Under the pieces are notes generated by a model that was not told the DNA's origin, did no database searches, and saw only the letters and a program-made list of their open reading frames with translations. Made by a program: the position numbers and the translations under genes. A stretch of DNA of 64,000 nt from Marinicella litoralis (GTDB lineage Bacteria; Pseudomonadota; Gammaproteobacteria; Xanthomonadales; Marinicellaceae): positions 504,133 through 568,132 of the forward strand of contig NZ_NIHB01000002.1 of NCBI RefSeq assembly GCF_002591915.1. Reading direction: 5' to 3'. This document shows, in pieces, positions 1 through 9,132 of the stretch (positions within the stretch are counted from its first letter, which is position 1; each line of letters begins with the position of its first letter).

Positions 1-1
1 A

Positions 2-400
2 GACCGGATTGAAGAAGGTGAACGTTTTTTGGTGTTTCTTAAAGAAAGTAAAAATCAAGGTGAATACCATGGATTCAAGCCCTTTTGTCAATTACAAATA
101 CTGCTGACCGATACCGGCGAATATGCTTTGAGGTATCCGCTGGATGCCAAAATTGATGTGCCATCGGACTTGATAGAAGACATCACATACAACGACCCAC
201 ATGCAGTGATCGATGTAACTGATTGGACCCATATCAGGCGCGAAGAATATCAGCAAGCATTTTCCACAACCTTGACTGAGGACAGTGATTTGTTTCAAAA
301 GTATTTTTATTTGACTTATAACAAAGGCATCATGATTTATAAAGTCAGGAAGCTGATGAACATCAAAGCCGAACCCAGAATCAGCTCAAAACAAATGTAA
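2..400 (+). CDS. C-terminal part of an unrecognised protein (5' truncated by window edge)
   Basis: The reading frame is open from base 2, so the gene begins before the window; the first possible start (TTG at 29) lies inside the continuous frame and is probably not real. About 132 residues are visible. The segment GERFLVFLKE followed by a GEYHGFKPF stretch looks like a small beta-rich module, and the end is basic (RKLMNIKAEPR). No signal peptide or membrane segment can be judged without the N-terminus. I do not recognise the family. The 200 bp after the stop show no clear terminator. Confidence 0.6.
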   Translation, partial: DRIEEGERFLVFLKESKNQGEYHGFKPFCQLQILLTDTGEYALRYPLDAKIDVPSDLIEDITYNDPHAVIDVTDWTHIRREEYQQAFSTTLTEDSDLFQKYFYLTYNKGIMIYKVRKLMNIKAEPRISSKQM

Positions 401-601
401 GCCACAGTAAAATGGTATAGCAAAATAAATCAATTGTTGTCAGCTCCTTTATGTCTGTCTCAGCGTCAATAATTACACAACCACAATCAACCGCATGATT
501 CATTGACGAAACATTGATTTTCCTGTATGTTAATTGTAGTCAACCCCCAGAAAAACATCTGAACTTGTTATTCAGCATTTTAATTTTATAGGGGAAAATC
601 A

Positions 602-1357
602 ATGAATAAATTTTATTCAATTCTATTTACATTACTGCTTATTCCTGCCTTGTGTGTGGCAGAAGACAAACCGCCTCAAGTCATTTCTGATGGCTGGGTT
701 GTGGTACCCAAAGCCGGTCACGGTGAAGAATTCAAAAAGGCATTGAAAGCCCATATGGATTACCGAGTAGAAAAAGGTGATACCCGCCATTGGGACGTAT
801 ACGTGCCAGTGACTGGTAATAAATTAAACCATTACATGGTTCGATCATGTTGTAAACCTTGGGCTGAACAAGACAGTTACAGAGCATGGTCGAATGAACA
901 CATTGGTAATCACTTCAATGAGACCGTACACCCTCATGTTGAGACATATGCTCATAATTTCAGTGAGGTCGATATGGACAACAGCCATTGGGGAGAAGGC
1001 GTCGATGCCAGTTATGTAGGCGTGACTACTTGGGACGTCAAATCAGGCAAAGGTGCCCAAGCCAATACCGCCATTGCTGCCATGAGCACCATGGCCAAAG
1101 ACAACGGCTGGCCCAGACATTGGTCATGGTCATACCCAGTAGGTGGATCAAACCAAGTGATTCTGGCCACACCGTATAAAAACTTTGCGGATATGGCTCC
1201 GATGGAAGAAAACTTTTATCAATTCGCCGTAAAACACCTGAAATCAGAGAAGAAAGCCGATGCGATGTTCAAAGATTTCAACGGCTCATTCAGCGGATCT
1301 CATTACGGCATATACCGCCATGTCAAAGAATTATCAATGAACCATGATGAAGAATAA
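602..1357 (+). CDS. Secreted protein with two dimeric alpha/beta-barrel-like repeats
   Basis: This 251-residue protein starts with a signal peptide (hydrophobic residues 5-17, likely cleavage after CVA at 18-20). A purine-rich Shine-Dalgarno (AGGGGAA) lies just before the ATG. The mature part appears to be an internal duplication: residues 28-115 carry GWVVVPKAGHGEEF ... HWDVYVPVTG, and residues 135-225 carry YVGVTTWDVKSGKG ... HWSWSYPVGG, each with a helix in between. That alternation resembles ABM/NIPSNAP-type (Dabb) folds, but the family is inferred from the pattern. A Cys-Cys pair sits at 83-84. The gene stands alone and ends in a strong terminator. Function unknown. Confidence 0.8.
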   Translation: MNKFYSILFTLLLIPALCVAEDKPPQVISDGWVVVPKAGHGEEFKKALKAHMDYRVEKGDTRHWDVYVPVTGNKLNHYMVRSCCKPWAEQDSYRAWSNEHIGNHFNETVHPHVETYAHNFSEVDMDNSHWGEGVDASYVGVTTWDVKSGKGAQANTAIAAMSTMAKDNGWPRHWSWSYPVGGSNQVILATPYKNFADMAPMEENFYQFAVKHLKSEKKADAMFKDFNGSFSGSHYGIYRHVKELSMNHDEE

Positions 1358-1381
1358 ACATAAATCATAATAGAACCAACC

Positions 1382-1405
1382 AAAGGGGCTGCGGCCCCTT
1401 TTTTT
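1382..1405 (+). terminator. Rho-independent terminator
   Basis: Stem AAAGGGGC / GCCCCTTT with a 4-nt loop (TGCG), running into a T-tract. It sits 24 bp after the stop of the duplicated-domain protein. Confidence 0.85.
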
Positions 1406-1509
1406 AATGCCATTTGATTTATCATTCAGACCAAAAATTTATTAATATTCACATTTTATTAAGCTTGCTTTGTGTACCATGACCATTCCTTAATAACAAA
1501 CAAAACTAT

Positions 1510-2151
1510 ATGATGAAAAAATTATCGATATTTATTCTGAGTCTTTTGGTTTTACAAGCTTGTACCACGGCCGACCCTTATACCGGTGAGGATAAAGTAC
1601 GCAAAAGCGTTAAATACGGTGCTGCTGGAGCCATCGTTTGTGGCTTGATTGGAGCCACCAAGAATTCCAAAAATGCCAGAAATGCTGCTGCAGGTTGTGC
1701 TGCCATCGGCGCAGGTATTGGTGCTTATATGGATCATCAAGAAGCTGAATTGCGACGTGAGTTACAAGGCTCCGGTGTTCAAGTGGTCAGACAAGGCGAT
1801 CAGATTCAATTGATTATGCCCAGTAACATCACTTTCAATACGGCTGAATTCAACATCAAAAGCAGCTTTTATCCGAGCTTAAATTCCGTGGCTAAAGTGC
1901 TGTACAAGTACAAAGACACCGTGCTTGATGTGATTGGCCATACCGATTCTGTTGGCAATGACCAAGACAACCGAGAATTATCTAACAAACGCGCCTATAG
2001 CGTTGCTGATTACCTGGCAGCACAAGGCGTTCCAGGTGAGCGTTTATCTCCATTGGGACTGGGTGAAACCCAACCGATTGCTGATAACAACACCGAGTAC
2101 GGCCGTAGTCAGAACAGACGTGTGGAACTATATATCACTGCTGTACAATAA
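1510..2151 (+). CDS. yiaD: YiaD-like OmpA-family outer-membrane lipoprotein
   Basis: Lipoprotein signal with lipobox LQAC (Cys18), then a glycine/alanine-rich zipper-like segment (about 35-75) ending in YMDHQEAELRREL, then a C-terminal OmpA peptidoglycan-binding domain (about 100-210) with the signature IGHTDSVG ... LSNKRAYSVADYL ... NRRVEL. The order and length (213 aa) match E. coli YiaD, a lipoprotein that tethers the outer membrane to peptidoglycan. Two adjacent ATG codons at 1510 and 1513 are equally usable. Single gene, convergent with rlmJ. The family is clear; orthology to YiaD is likely but not proven. Confidence 0.88.
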   Translation: MMKKLSIFILSLLVLQACTTADPYTGEDKVRKSVKYGAAGAIVCGLIGATKNSKNARNAAAGCAAIGAGIGAYMDHQEAELRRELQGSGVQVVRQGDQIQLIMPSNITFNTAEFNIKSSFYPSLNSVAKVLYKYKDTVLDVIGHTDSVGNDQDNRELSNKRAYSVADYLAAQGVPGERLSPLGLGETQPIADNNTEYGRSQNRRVELYITAVQ

Positions 2152-2159
2152 AATTCAAT

Positions 2160-2189
2160 CCCAACCAGGCCAGTGGCTTGGTTGGGTTT
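2160..2189. terminator. Bidirectional terminator-like hairpin between yiaD and rlmJ
   Basis: Perfect 8-bp stem CCCAACCA / TGGTTGGG with an inner GGCC-AGT-GGCT hairpin, between the two convergent genes. The T-tracts on either side are short, so termination strength is uncertain. Confidence 0.6.
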
Positions 2190-3021
2190 ATTCTGCCACC
2201 AACACTTCACATTGATAAAAAGCAGCTTGTTCTTGTGCCAAACAGGATTTCAATTTAGGTAACACCAGTTGCATTTTATCAAACAATGACCACGGCGGGT
2301 TGATCACCCATATGCCAGTTGCCGTCATGCCATATTCATCAGCATCTGCTTGCACAGCCAGTTCAAATTTTTGAATGTTTTTAATGCCACTTGCTGCCAA
2401 CCTCCTTTCCATTTGTCTGATTCTTGCTCTCTGTACCACCGGATACCAAATGGCATAAGTACCCGTGGCAAATTTTTTATGGGACTTGATGACTGCATCA
2501 ATGACCTGGTTGTATTCATTCTTGATTTCATAAGATGGGTCAATCAACACCACGCCCCTTCTTGAAGGTGGGGGCAACAATGACAACAAGCCTGTATAGC
2601 CATCTCTTTGCTTCACAACAAATCGAGCATCATTGGCAAAGTGCTTGTGCAATGTTTTAAAATCAGCTGGATGCAGTTCATGCAACCAAGCATGGTCTTG
2701 GCTTCTGAGAAAATGTTCAGCAATCACTGGAGACCCAGGATAACGAGTCAGTTGTTTAGCGTTCAAATCATGAATGACTGAAAAATAGCTGGCCAATTCT
2801 GGAAATTGCTGCTCATCAATAAGTGCAATCCCTGTTTTATATTCTTGAACCTTATTCGCAACGGCTGAATCCAATGCATACAAACCTGCACCCGCATGGG
2901 TATCGATATAAGTAAAAGGTTTATCCTTTTTGAGCAGGTGCTGCAAAATTTCCACCAAAACCACATGCTTCAAAACATCAGCGAAATTACCTGCATGGAA
3001 AGAATGTCTGTAACTGAGCAT
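2188..3021 (-). CDS. rlmJ: 23S rRNA (adenine(2030)-N6)-methyltransferase RlmJ
   Basis: 277 residues starting with the family hallmark MLSYRHSFHAGNFADVLKH. The SAM-binding motif I lies in DTHAGAGLY (40-48) and the catalytic DPPY-type motif is DPSYE (161-165), as in N6-adenine methyltransferases. RlmJ methylates A2030 of 23S rRNA using S-adenosylmethionine. Length equals the usual family length. It is followed on the same strand, further upstream, by the DUF2306 gene (65 bp gap), but no functional link is evident. Confidence 0.95.
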   Translation of the reverse strand: MLSYRHSFHAGNFADVLKHVVLVEILQHLLKKDKPFTYIDTHAGAGLYALDSAVANKVQEYKTGIALIDEQQFPELASYFSVIHDLNAKQLTRYPGSPVIAEHFLRSQDHAWLHELHPADFKTLHKHFANDARFVVKQRDGYTGLLSLLPPPSRRGVVLIDPSYEIKNEYNQVIDAVIKSHKKFATGTYAIWYPVVQRARIRQMERRLAASGIKNIQKFELAVQADADEYGMTATGIWVINPPWSLFDKMQLVLPKLKSCLAQEQAAFYQCEVLVAE

Positions 3022-3086
3022 CAGCGCTCCTTCGTGTTATTGTTTACATTTTTCAACATTGTAGCAAATACCTTTGAATATTCAGT

Positions 3087-3881
3087 TTAACTTGGAAACC
3101 ACATCCCGATGGTGGCCATAGCTATGCCAATCACCATCAACAAGGTGACGATGCAAAGCAAAGCAGCCACAAAGGCTTTGAACGAGCCGGACAAACTTGA
3201 CTGGGCTTTGAAATACAACTCAGCAAGCAACAACGGAATGATCCACTGTGCAAAGGCCAAAAAGGTAACAAATGGGCCGGTGAATGTAGCTGGATCCATA
3301 CCCGCCGGTCCTTGATTGATAAAAAACCACAGCATCATGCCAATCCTAAAAAACCAAACTGTGCTCACCACCAAAAACAGTCGGATGGCCCATCGTTTGT
3401 GGATCAAAAACTTTTTGGCTCGCGCATATTTATAGGCTTGAAAACCAAAAACAAGAATCAATAAACCAGATAAACTGAGCCCTACTTTTAAAGTCCAATC
3501 GCCAACGGTACCTGTGGTCCACATCAAATATAAACCGCTGGCAGACATCATCATCGCCACCATCAAATAAACCCGACCATTCCATCGATGGAATTTTGGA
3601 AAGGCATTTCTGATTTGTGGTATCAGCTGTACACAGCCGCTTAGGATGATCAAAGCAGCCAGCAACATGTGTGTGACAGAAGCCAAATTACTGCCCATCA
3701 TTCCAGGCACATAACCATGGGTTAACTGCGTATTCCAGACATTCCATTGTCCTTGTGCAGCTGAAAGGTAGAAGGTTTTGAAGACATAAACCACAAAAAT
3801 CAACTGCCCTATAAAAGTGACAACAAACCAAAAAACCGCGGAAACATTGAGGGTTTTTTGCGCCCAAGTTTTTCGATCCAT
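3087..3881 (-). CDS. DUF2306-type integral membrane protein
   Basis: 264 residues with about seven hydrophobic segments (near 15-35, 65-85, 105-120, 130-150, 165-190, 200-220, 235-258). Two conserved-looking motifs, FHRWNGRVYL (about 97-106) and IHKRWAIR (about 159-166), each a His followed by an Arg/Trp, are typical of the DUF2306 family, whose biochemical role is not established. Paired histidines could bind haem or metal, but that is inference. Same strand as rlmJ, 65 bp away. Confidence 0.8.
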   Translation of the reverse strand: MDRKTWAQKTLNVSAVFWFVVTFIGQLIFVVYVFKTFYLSAAQGQWNVWNTQLTHGYVPGMMGSNLASVTHMLLAALIILSGCVQLIPQIRNAFPKFHRWNGRVYLMVAMMMSASGLYLMWTTGTVGDWTLKVGLSLSGLLILVFGFQAYKYARAKKFLIHKRWAIRLFLVVSTVWFFRIGMMLWFFINQGPAGMDPATFTGPFVTFLAFAQWIIPLLLAELYFKAQSSLSGSFKAFVAALLCIVTLLMVIGIAMATIGMWFPS

Positions 3882-3980
3882 TTTATCCTCTTTAATGTGT
3901 GATGTTTGGCTGATTATATGACACGAAAGCCAAGCCGCTGTGATTTAATTTTAAACTGTTTTAATGAACTCGCCCACAAA

Positions 3981-4010
3981 AAAAGCCAAGTTCAATACTT
4001 GGCTTTTTTC
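3981..4010. terminator. Bidirectional Rho-independent terminator
   Basis: Perfect 10-bp stem AAAAGCCAAG / CTTGGCTTTT with a 7-nt loop, T-rich on both strands. It lies just past the end of the minus-strand IPTL-CTERM-like gene. Confidence 0.8.
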
Positions 4011-4030
4011 TTGTGCAATCAATGCTTGTT

Positions 4031-4891
4031 TTATTGACGAATGAAACGTCGTCCAAATACCAAAGCAATCAGGGCCAATAACAACAAACCGTAAATGCTT
4101 AAACTGGGAACAATCGGTGGAGGCGGCAAAGTACCATACATAACGAATGGAAAGCCTTGTTGTGTCGAAGTTCCACTGTCTAATTGGTCAAGATAGGTCA
4201 CGCCACCATCTGTAGATTGCAAAGCATTGCCTGTAGTGGTCTCTCCATTGATGGTGATCGGAGGCGCCCATGGACCAGACGCACCAGTGCCATCAGACTG
4301 CCAATCTAACCAATAAGTGCCTGGTGACAAGGTGATGCCTACAGACACATTACTCACTGCAATTTGTCGATTGTTGGTGGTTCCTGTGGTCGTATCTGTC
4401 ACCCTCAATATACCTGAATTCCCTGTAGAACTCATAAGATTGGTCGTGGTATCACCAAAAATAACTGTACTGCCTGGATCTCCTGGAATCCCATCCCATA
4501 TTCTTAAATTAACAGCAGTAATGGTTGATGCCACTTCATTGGTTTGGTAGGCGTAGAAATCAATCGATTCAATCTCCCAATCTCCACCTGTCACAACAAA
4601 ATCATCAGCAATCCTGTTGTCAAATGCCACTTGGTGCCCAGATCCTAAAGTATTCATACCAATATTACCTTGCAAGACACTTTCATCTTCGCCACCAATA
4701 CCGGTACCCACACTGTTGACCAATGGACCGTTGTTGTAGATTTCGTTGGCTCCACCACCAAACACAACCACTGGAGCTGAAGCAAGCACGTCGCCGTTGC
4801 TGTTGACTGCATTACCTGTTGTCTCCGCAGTGTTTGCAAAAACGGCTGTACTCATGCCTGCTAAGGCCATTAGGATTAATTTTATTTTCAC
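4031..4891 (-). CDS. Secreted protein with IPTL-CTERM-like sorting tail
   Basis: The best start is a GTG at 4891 preceded by GGGGGAA five bases upstream; a TTG four codons earlier (4903) is possible. An N-terminal signal peptide (MALAGMSTAVFA) leads into an acidic, Gly/Thr/Asn-rich beta protein. The last 30 residues read PPPPIVPSLSIYG, a hydrophobic helix, then RRFIRQ. This is the layout of IPTL-CTERM tails (motif, membrane helix, basic end), which exosortase H-type enzymes process; the motif is a variant (VPSLSIYG instead of IPTLSxWG). The middle part resembles secreted choice-of-anchor domains (FDNRIADDFVV, FYAYQTNE). Role probably surface or extracellular; function unknown. Confidence 0.8.
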   Translation of the reverse strand: MKIKLILMALAGMSTAVFANTAETTGNAVNSNGDVLASAPVVVFGGGANEIYNNGPLVNSVGTGIGGEDESVLQGNIGMNTLGSGHQVAFDNRIADDFVVTGGDWEIESIDFYAYQTNEVASTITAVNLRIWDGIPGDPGSTVIFGDTTTNLMSSTGNSGILRVTDTTTGTTNNRQIAVSNVSVGITLSPGTYWLDWQSDGTGASGPWAPPITINGETTTGNALQSTDGGVTYLDQLDSGTSTQQGFPFVMYGTLPPPPIVPSLSIYGLLLLALIALVFGRRFIRQ

Positions 4892-5061
4892 GAGTTCCCC
4901 CAAAATTGTTAATTAAAGTTAAATATCATTCGCCAAAGATGTTATTTGAACAGTTCCAGATAATCAACAATATATTGATGTAATAATTGAAATTTGCTGC
5001 AAAATGAATGTTTTGAGCAATGATTACATGAATCAGAGGTATTCAAGCGTATTAATTTGAC

Positions 5062-5099
5062 AAAAAAAAGCCAAGCGTTCCTTGTGGGTGCCTGGCTTT
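5062..5099 (-). terminator. Rho-independent terminator of the M16 peptidase gene
   Basis: Read on the minus strand, a stem AAAGCCA / TGGCTTT with a GC-rich loop runs into eight T residues, 20 bp past the peptidase stop codon. Confidence 0.75.
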
Positions 5100-5118
5100 A
5101 ATAGCAAACAGTTATTGA

Positions 5119-7992
5119 TTATTTGAATACTTTTTCTATCTCAATCACTGCAACTTGAGATGGCTTTAAATTCAGTTTGTAGTCTTGAATGATGACATCT
5201 TCAGCCATCAGACTGGCTGGTTTTTCTGAATTATATGTCATCGCAGATGTGGTTTCATTCAACAAACGGTCTTTCATGTCTGCACCGTCTTTGGTGATGA
5301 ACACAAAGTGTATGTTGTCCATTTGTAAATGCTTTTTAATCACCGCATTGACTTGTTCAACCGTCAACGCATCCAAACCATTTTTCACCAAATCTACAAA
5401 TCCTTCCGTGCCATAAAAACCACTGTCCATTTTATAACCCAGTACCCGATCTTGGCCTTTCAACAATAAGCCTGCATATTTTGACAAAAATGCTTTGGTG
5501 GCAGTGAACTGTTCTTCGGTCAAACCGTTGGCAATTAATTTTTCCAACTCATACATCGCTGTTCTGGTGGCAAAATGTGCATCGGTATTGCTGCGCAAGG
5601 GACGCAACCACACTTGGAAAATTTGCTCGCTACGACCCAAATTAGCGGCTGGTTGGGTTCTGTACATGCCACTTGGGAAGTATTCAATGTAGGCATAATC
5701 ACCATAATTCATGCCACGCGCTTCGCGAATTCTTTGGTATAAAAATGAATTAGAGTTGCGGTGTTCACCCAAAAATGAACGAACCAACCACAAGGCCACC
5801 CAATCAGGGTGTGAACGGTTGACTTCGATCGGAAAACCAAATGACACGGCAGTCGGCATGGTCTGTTTTTCTACAATGCTCACATGTCGACCTGATAACT
5901 CAGGTGCTTTTCCAATAGCCACTTTTTCCACACCTTCGGCATTCAATTCATTGGTAATTCGATCCAGCATCATTTGCTTTTGTGCTGACGCCAAGTTTCC
6001 AGTGATGCCTACGTTCAAATTAGCTTGAGTCAATTGTTCATGATAAAAAGTTTTGACGTCATCTAATGTGATGCTGTTTAAATCATCGACATGACCTGCA
6101 TTCAACGACTCATAGGGATGACCAGGATAAAGTTTTTGATACAAAACCTCTTTACCCAATTCTTCATCATTGTTTTGTTTCAAATCAGTTTGCACCGAAT
6201 TGATTTGTTGGGTTTTCAGGCGGTTAAAGTCATCTTCACGAAATCCTGGGTTAAGTAAACTTTCCATCACTAGATCCAGCCACTCACTGGCTTTTTCACG
6301 ATGAACTCGTCCTGACAATGAAATCATTTCCTTATCAACTTGTGAGGCAAAATAGGCCGCCATGGGTAACATGGCTTTCTTGATTTCTTTGATTGATTTG
6401 GTTGCAGAACCCCCTTGTGTGATCATCGATGCGGTCAACGCAGCCAAACCTTTTTTACCTGCAGGGTCTTGCGCGGCCCCGGTGTTGAATAAAAAGTTCA
6501 CGTCAACAATGTCACTGGTATTGGTCATGTCAGTGACTTGGTATTGAGCGATTTTAGGCTCGCTGGCTGTGGCTACCAAAGCCGCCAAATCAAAATCATT
6601 ATTGATGCTGTCGATGCTTTCATCTTGTGCCAATGTAACCATGATCCGGCCATCATCTACCAAATATTTATTGGCAGCCCATTTCACATCTGCTGCAGTG
6701 ATTTGATCCAATTGAGCGTATTGTTGATTGATAAATTCTGGGTCACGATTGTATTGCACCACAGAGGCCAGCATATCAGCAATGGCTTCAGAGTTATCCA
6801 GAGCATTGGCGAAGCCGTAACGTGCTGCCGATTTGATGTCATTCAATTTACTGTTATCAGCCGTTTCTGATCGAGACCTGACAATCGTGTCTAACAAGGC
6901 TTGGTGAACTTCAGGATAATTTTCCTTGTCAGTTAAACGAGCCAATAAATATATCAAACCTGGATCCTTGCTGTCAGGGGTATAAAAATACAAGGCATCA
7001 ACCAATTGTCTGTTGACCACCAAATCTTGATAGATGTCGGAGTTTTGACCAAAGTAAATTTGTCCTAACATGTCAATGGCTGCTTTGTCTTTGACCGTTG
7101 GATCAGCTGATGTACCTCTGAAAACCAAACCCAACATTGGCAAAGTTTCTGATTCCCATTGAATGTGGTGTGATTGGGTTCCCACCGCTGGTGGTTCTAC
7201 TGGAATTTCCACACTGTAGTTGCCACGTTCCCAATCACCAAAATATTTTTCAACCAATGCATGTGATTCTTCTACATCCACATCACCAACAATGATAACG
7301 GCCGCTTTTTCAGGACGGTACCAACGATCGAAAAATTCCAAAGAATAATCCAATTGATTTGGCATGTCTTCAATGTCTTCCAGGAAACCCATGGTGGTGT
7401 GGCGGTAGGTGTGTTGAGTGAAGGCATTTTTACGCACAGTTTCGAACAACTGACTGAAGGGACTGGCACTGTTCTTCAGATACTCGCCTTTAACTGCCAA
7501 CGCTTCTGTCTTGAATTGGGCTTCAGAAAACTTAAGGTTTTTAAAGCGATCTGCTTCCAACATCAACATGCGCTCTAAATCTTCATTGATAAAAGTCACA
7601 TGGTAATTGGTGTAATCATCAGTGGTGTATGCATTTTGGTCAGCCCCCACTTCCTTTAACATCGCACCATATTCTTCCTGACTGTAGTTCTCAGTGCCAC
7701 GAAACATCATGTGTTCAAAGAAATGAGCAAACCCAGATTTACCCGGCTCAACCTCGTTCCTTGAACCCGTTTGAATGGGCATTTGTAATGAAACCACACC
7801 AGGGTAGTCGGTTTTAACCACAATGACTTTCAAACCGTTAGAGAGTTCGCGCATGTCATATGGTTGGGTAAATACCCGTGAATCTGAATGTGCCATCGAC
7901 TTGTTGTCATCATTGGCTGCTGTTTTGACCTGTTTACTTGGTGTACAAGCAAGCAAGGTCAACATTGATATGATTGAAAAAATTGTTCTCAT
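5119..7992 (-). CDS. M16 (pitrilysin/insulinase) family zinc metallopeptidase, lipoprotein
   Basis: 957 residues with a lipoprotein signal (lipobox LLAC, Cys16). Two M16 units follow. The first carries the inverted zinc motif HFFEH (His90, Glu93, His94) in the context GFAHFFEHMMFRGTENY. The second unit (about 480-957) lacks HxxEH and is the non-catalytic partner, as in two-domain M16 enzymes that enclose peptides in a clam-shell chamber. The C-terminal half has the family's RIREARGMNYGDYAY region. It is probably a periplasmic or outer-membrane-anchored oligopeptidase. The gene is monocistronic, divergent from the ubiquinone operon, and ends in its own terminator. Confidence 0.93.
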   Translation of the reverse strand: MRTIFSIISMLTLLACTPSKQVKTAANDDNKSMAHSDSRVFTQPYDMRELSNGLKVIVVKTDYPGVVSLQMPIQTGSRNEVEPGKSGFAHFFEHMMFRGTENYSQEEYGAMLKEVGADQNAYTTDDYTNYHVTFINEDLERMLMLEADRFKNLKFSEAQFKTEALAVKGEYLKNSASPFSQLFETVRKNAFTQHTYRHTTMGFLEDIEDMPNQLDYSLEFFDRWYRPEKAAVIIVGDVDVEESHALVEKYFGDWERGNYSVEIPVEPPAVGTQSHHIQWESETLPMLGLVFRGTSADPTVKDKAAIDMLGQIYFGQNSDIYQDLVVNRQLVDALYFYTPDSKDPGLIYLLARLTDKENYPEVHQALLDTIVRSRSETADNSKLNDIKSAARYGFANALDNSEAIADMLASVVQYNRDPEFINQQYAQLDQITAADVKWAANKYLVDDGRIMVTLAQDESIDSINNDFDLAALVATASEPKIAQYQVTDMTNTSDIVDVNFLFNTGAAQDPAGKKGLAALTASMITQGGSATKSIKEIKKAMLPMAAYFASQVDKEMISLSGRVHREKASEWLDLVMESLLNPGFREDDFNRLKTQQINSVQTDLKQNNDEELGKEVLYQKLYPGHPYESLNAGHVDDLNSITLDDVKTFYHEQLTQANLNVGITGNLASAQKQMMLDRITNELNAEGVEKVAIGKAPELSGRHVSIVEKQTMPTAVSFGFPIEVNRSHPDWVALWLVRSFLGEHRNSNSFLYQRIREARGMNYGDYAYIEYFPSGMYRTQPAANLGRSEQIFQVWLRPLRSNTDAHFATRTAMYELEKLIANGLTEEQFTATKAFLSKYAGLLLKGQDRVLGYKMDSGFYGTEGFVDLVKNGLDALTVEQVNAVIKKHLQMDNIHFVFITKDGADMKDRLLNETTSAMTYNSEKPASLMAEDVIIQDYKLNLKPSQVAVIEIEKVFK

Positions 7993-8226
7993 GTTTCTGT
8001 ACCCATGGTTTTAAATAATAGATGATCCTCTGCATTCAACACGCTCATAAAATGGATGCGGCAAATTCAGAAAGGTTTGGATTTTAACCCAATTCACGCC
8101 TCTTTTGGATAACGTATCGCAAATGAAAAAGTTACTGACCAAGCTTTTATTGTTATTTTGAATGAAACCGATGATTCACAATCGGTTATAATGGCGTTTT
8201 GATAAACATCTCTATAAACACCCATA

Positions 8227-9132
8227 ATGAGCGAATTAAAACTCAACAAAGTTGTTGTCTATGGTTTAGGTGCCATGGGGCGGCCCATAGCAAGAAATTT
8301 AAAAGACCACGGTCTATTGATTGGGGTTAAAAACCGCACAGAAGGCAAATCATTGGCTTTGATGAACGAGTTAGACTTGCCTGAATTTGAAGATGATGAA
8401 GCACTGTTTTCTCAGGCCGACTGTGTTCTGACCTGCGTTTCAGCCGATGACGACCTGAAAGCTGTGGTCGATCATTTTATTGATTATTTGGCACCAGGCT
8501 CTGTGGTACTGGATTGTTCAACCGTCAGTCCAAACACGGCGCGAAGTTTGGCAGATGACTTGGCATCCAAAGGCATCAGCTTTATAGATGCACCCGTATC
8601 AGGCGGGGTTGAAGGTGCTAAAAAAGGCTCATTGTCTATTATGGTCGGCGCAGACCGCGAACAGTACAAACGAGCCTCCGATATTTTCGCCGCCATCGGC
8701 AGTCAAATCACTCACATGGGCCGAGTGGGACAAGGTCAAGCCACCAAAGCCGTCAACCAGGTGATGGTTGCAGGTGTTGCTCAAGCGGTCTGTTCAGCCT
8801 TGGCCATGGCAGAAAATTGTAATTTGGACATGAAAAAAGCCATCGAAGTACTCAGTGCTGGCGCTGCTGGCAATTGGTTTTTAGAAAACCGTGGTCACAC
8901 CATGGTTAACAATGAATTCAATGTCGGGTTTAAATTGTGCTTGTTACACAAAGATTTAAAAATTTGTCAATCAACCATTCAAGAGATGGGCGCCACCATG
9001 CCATTGGTTGAAAGCAGTATTGAAGAATATGCACAATTGATGCAACAAGACCATGGTGATGAAGACATTTCATCATTAATCAGATTAAAACGTGAATTAT
9101 TTCAACCATCAAAAGGTGATACTGATGACTGA
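8227..9132 (+). CDS. Beta-hydroxyacid dehydrogenase family (3-hydroxyisobutyrate dehydrogenase-like)
   Basis: 301 residues with an N-terminal Rossmann motif GLGAMGRPIARNL (about 14-26), the substrate-binding signature FIDAPVSGGVEGAKKG (about 119-134), and the catalytic Lys region GQGQATKAVNQ (Lys near 174). These mark NAD(P)-dependent 3-hydroxyisobutyrate/tartronate-semialdehyde/glyoxylate-succinic-semialdehyde reductases; the substrate cannot be read from sequence. Its 3' end overlaps ubiE by 8 bp, so it is translated with the ubiquinone genes. A TATAAT hexamer lies at 8187-8192, 35 bp before the ATG, without an obvious -35 partner. Confidence 0.85.
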   Translation: MSELKLNKVVVYGLGAMGRPIARNLKDHGLLIGVKNRTEGKSLALMNELDLPEFEDDEALFSQADCVLTCVSADDDLKAVVDHFIDYLAPGSVVLDCSTVSPNTARSLADDLASKGISFIDAPVSGGVEGAKKGSLSIMVGADREQYKRASDIFAAIGSQITHMGRVGQGQATKAVNQVMVAGVAQAVCSALAMAENCNLDMKKAIEVLSAGAAGNWFLENRGHTMVNNEFNVGFKLCLLHKDLKICQSTIQEMGATMPLVESSIEEYAQLMQQDHGDEDISSLIRLKRELFQPSKGDTDD

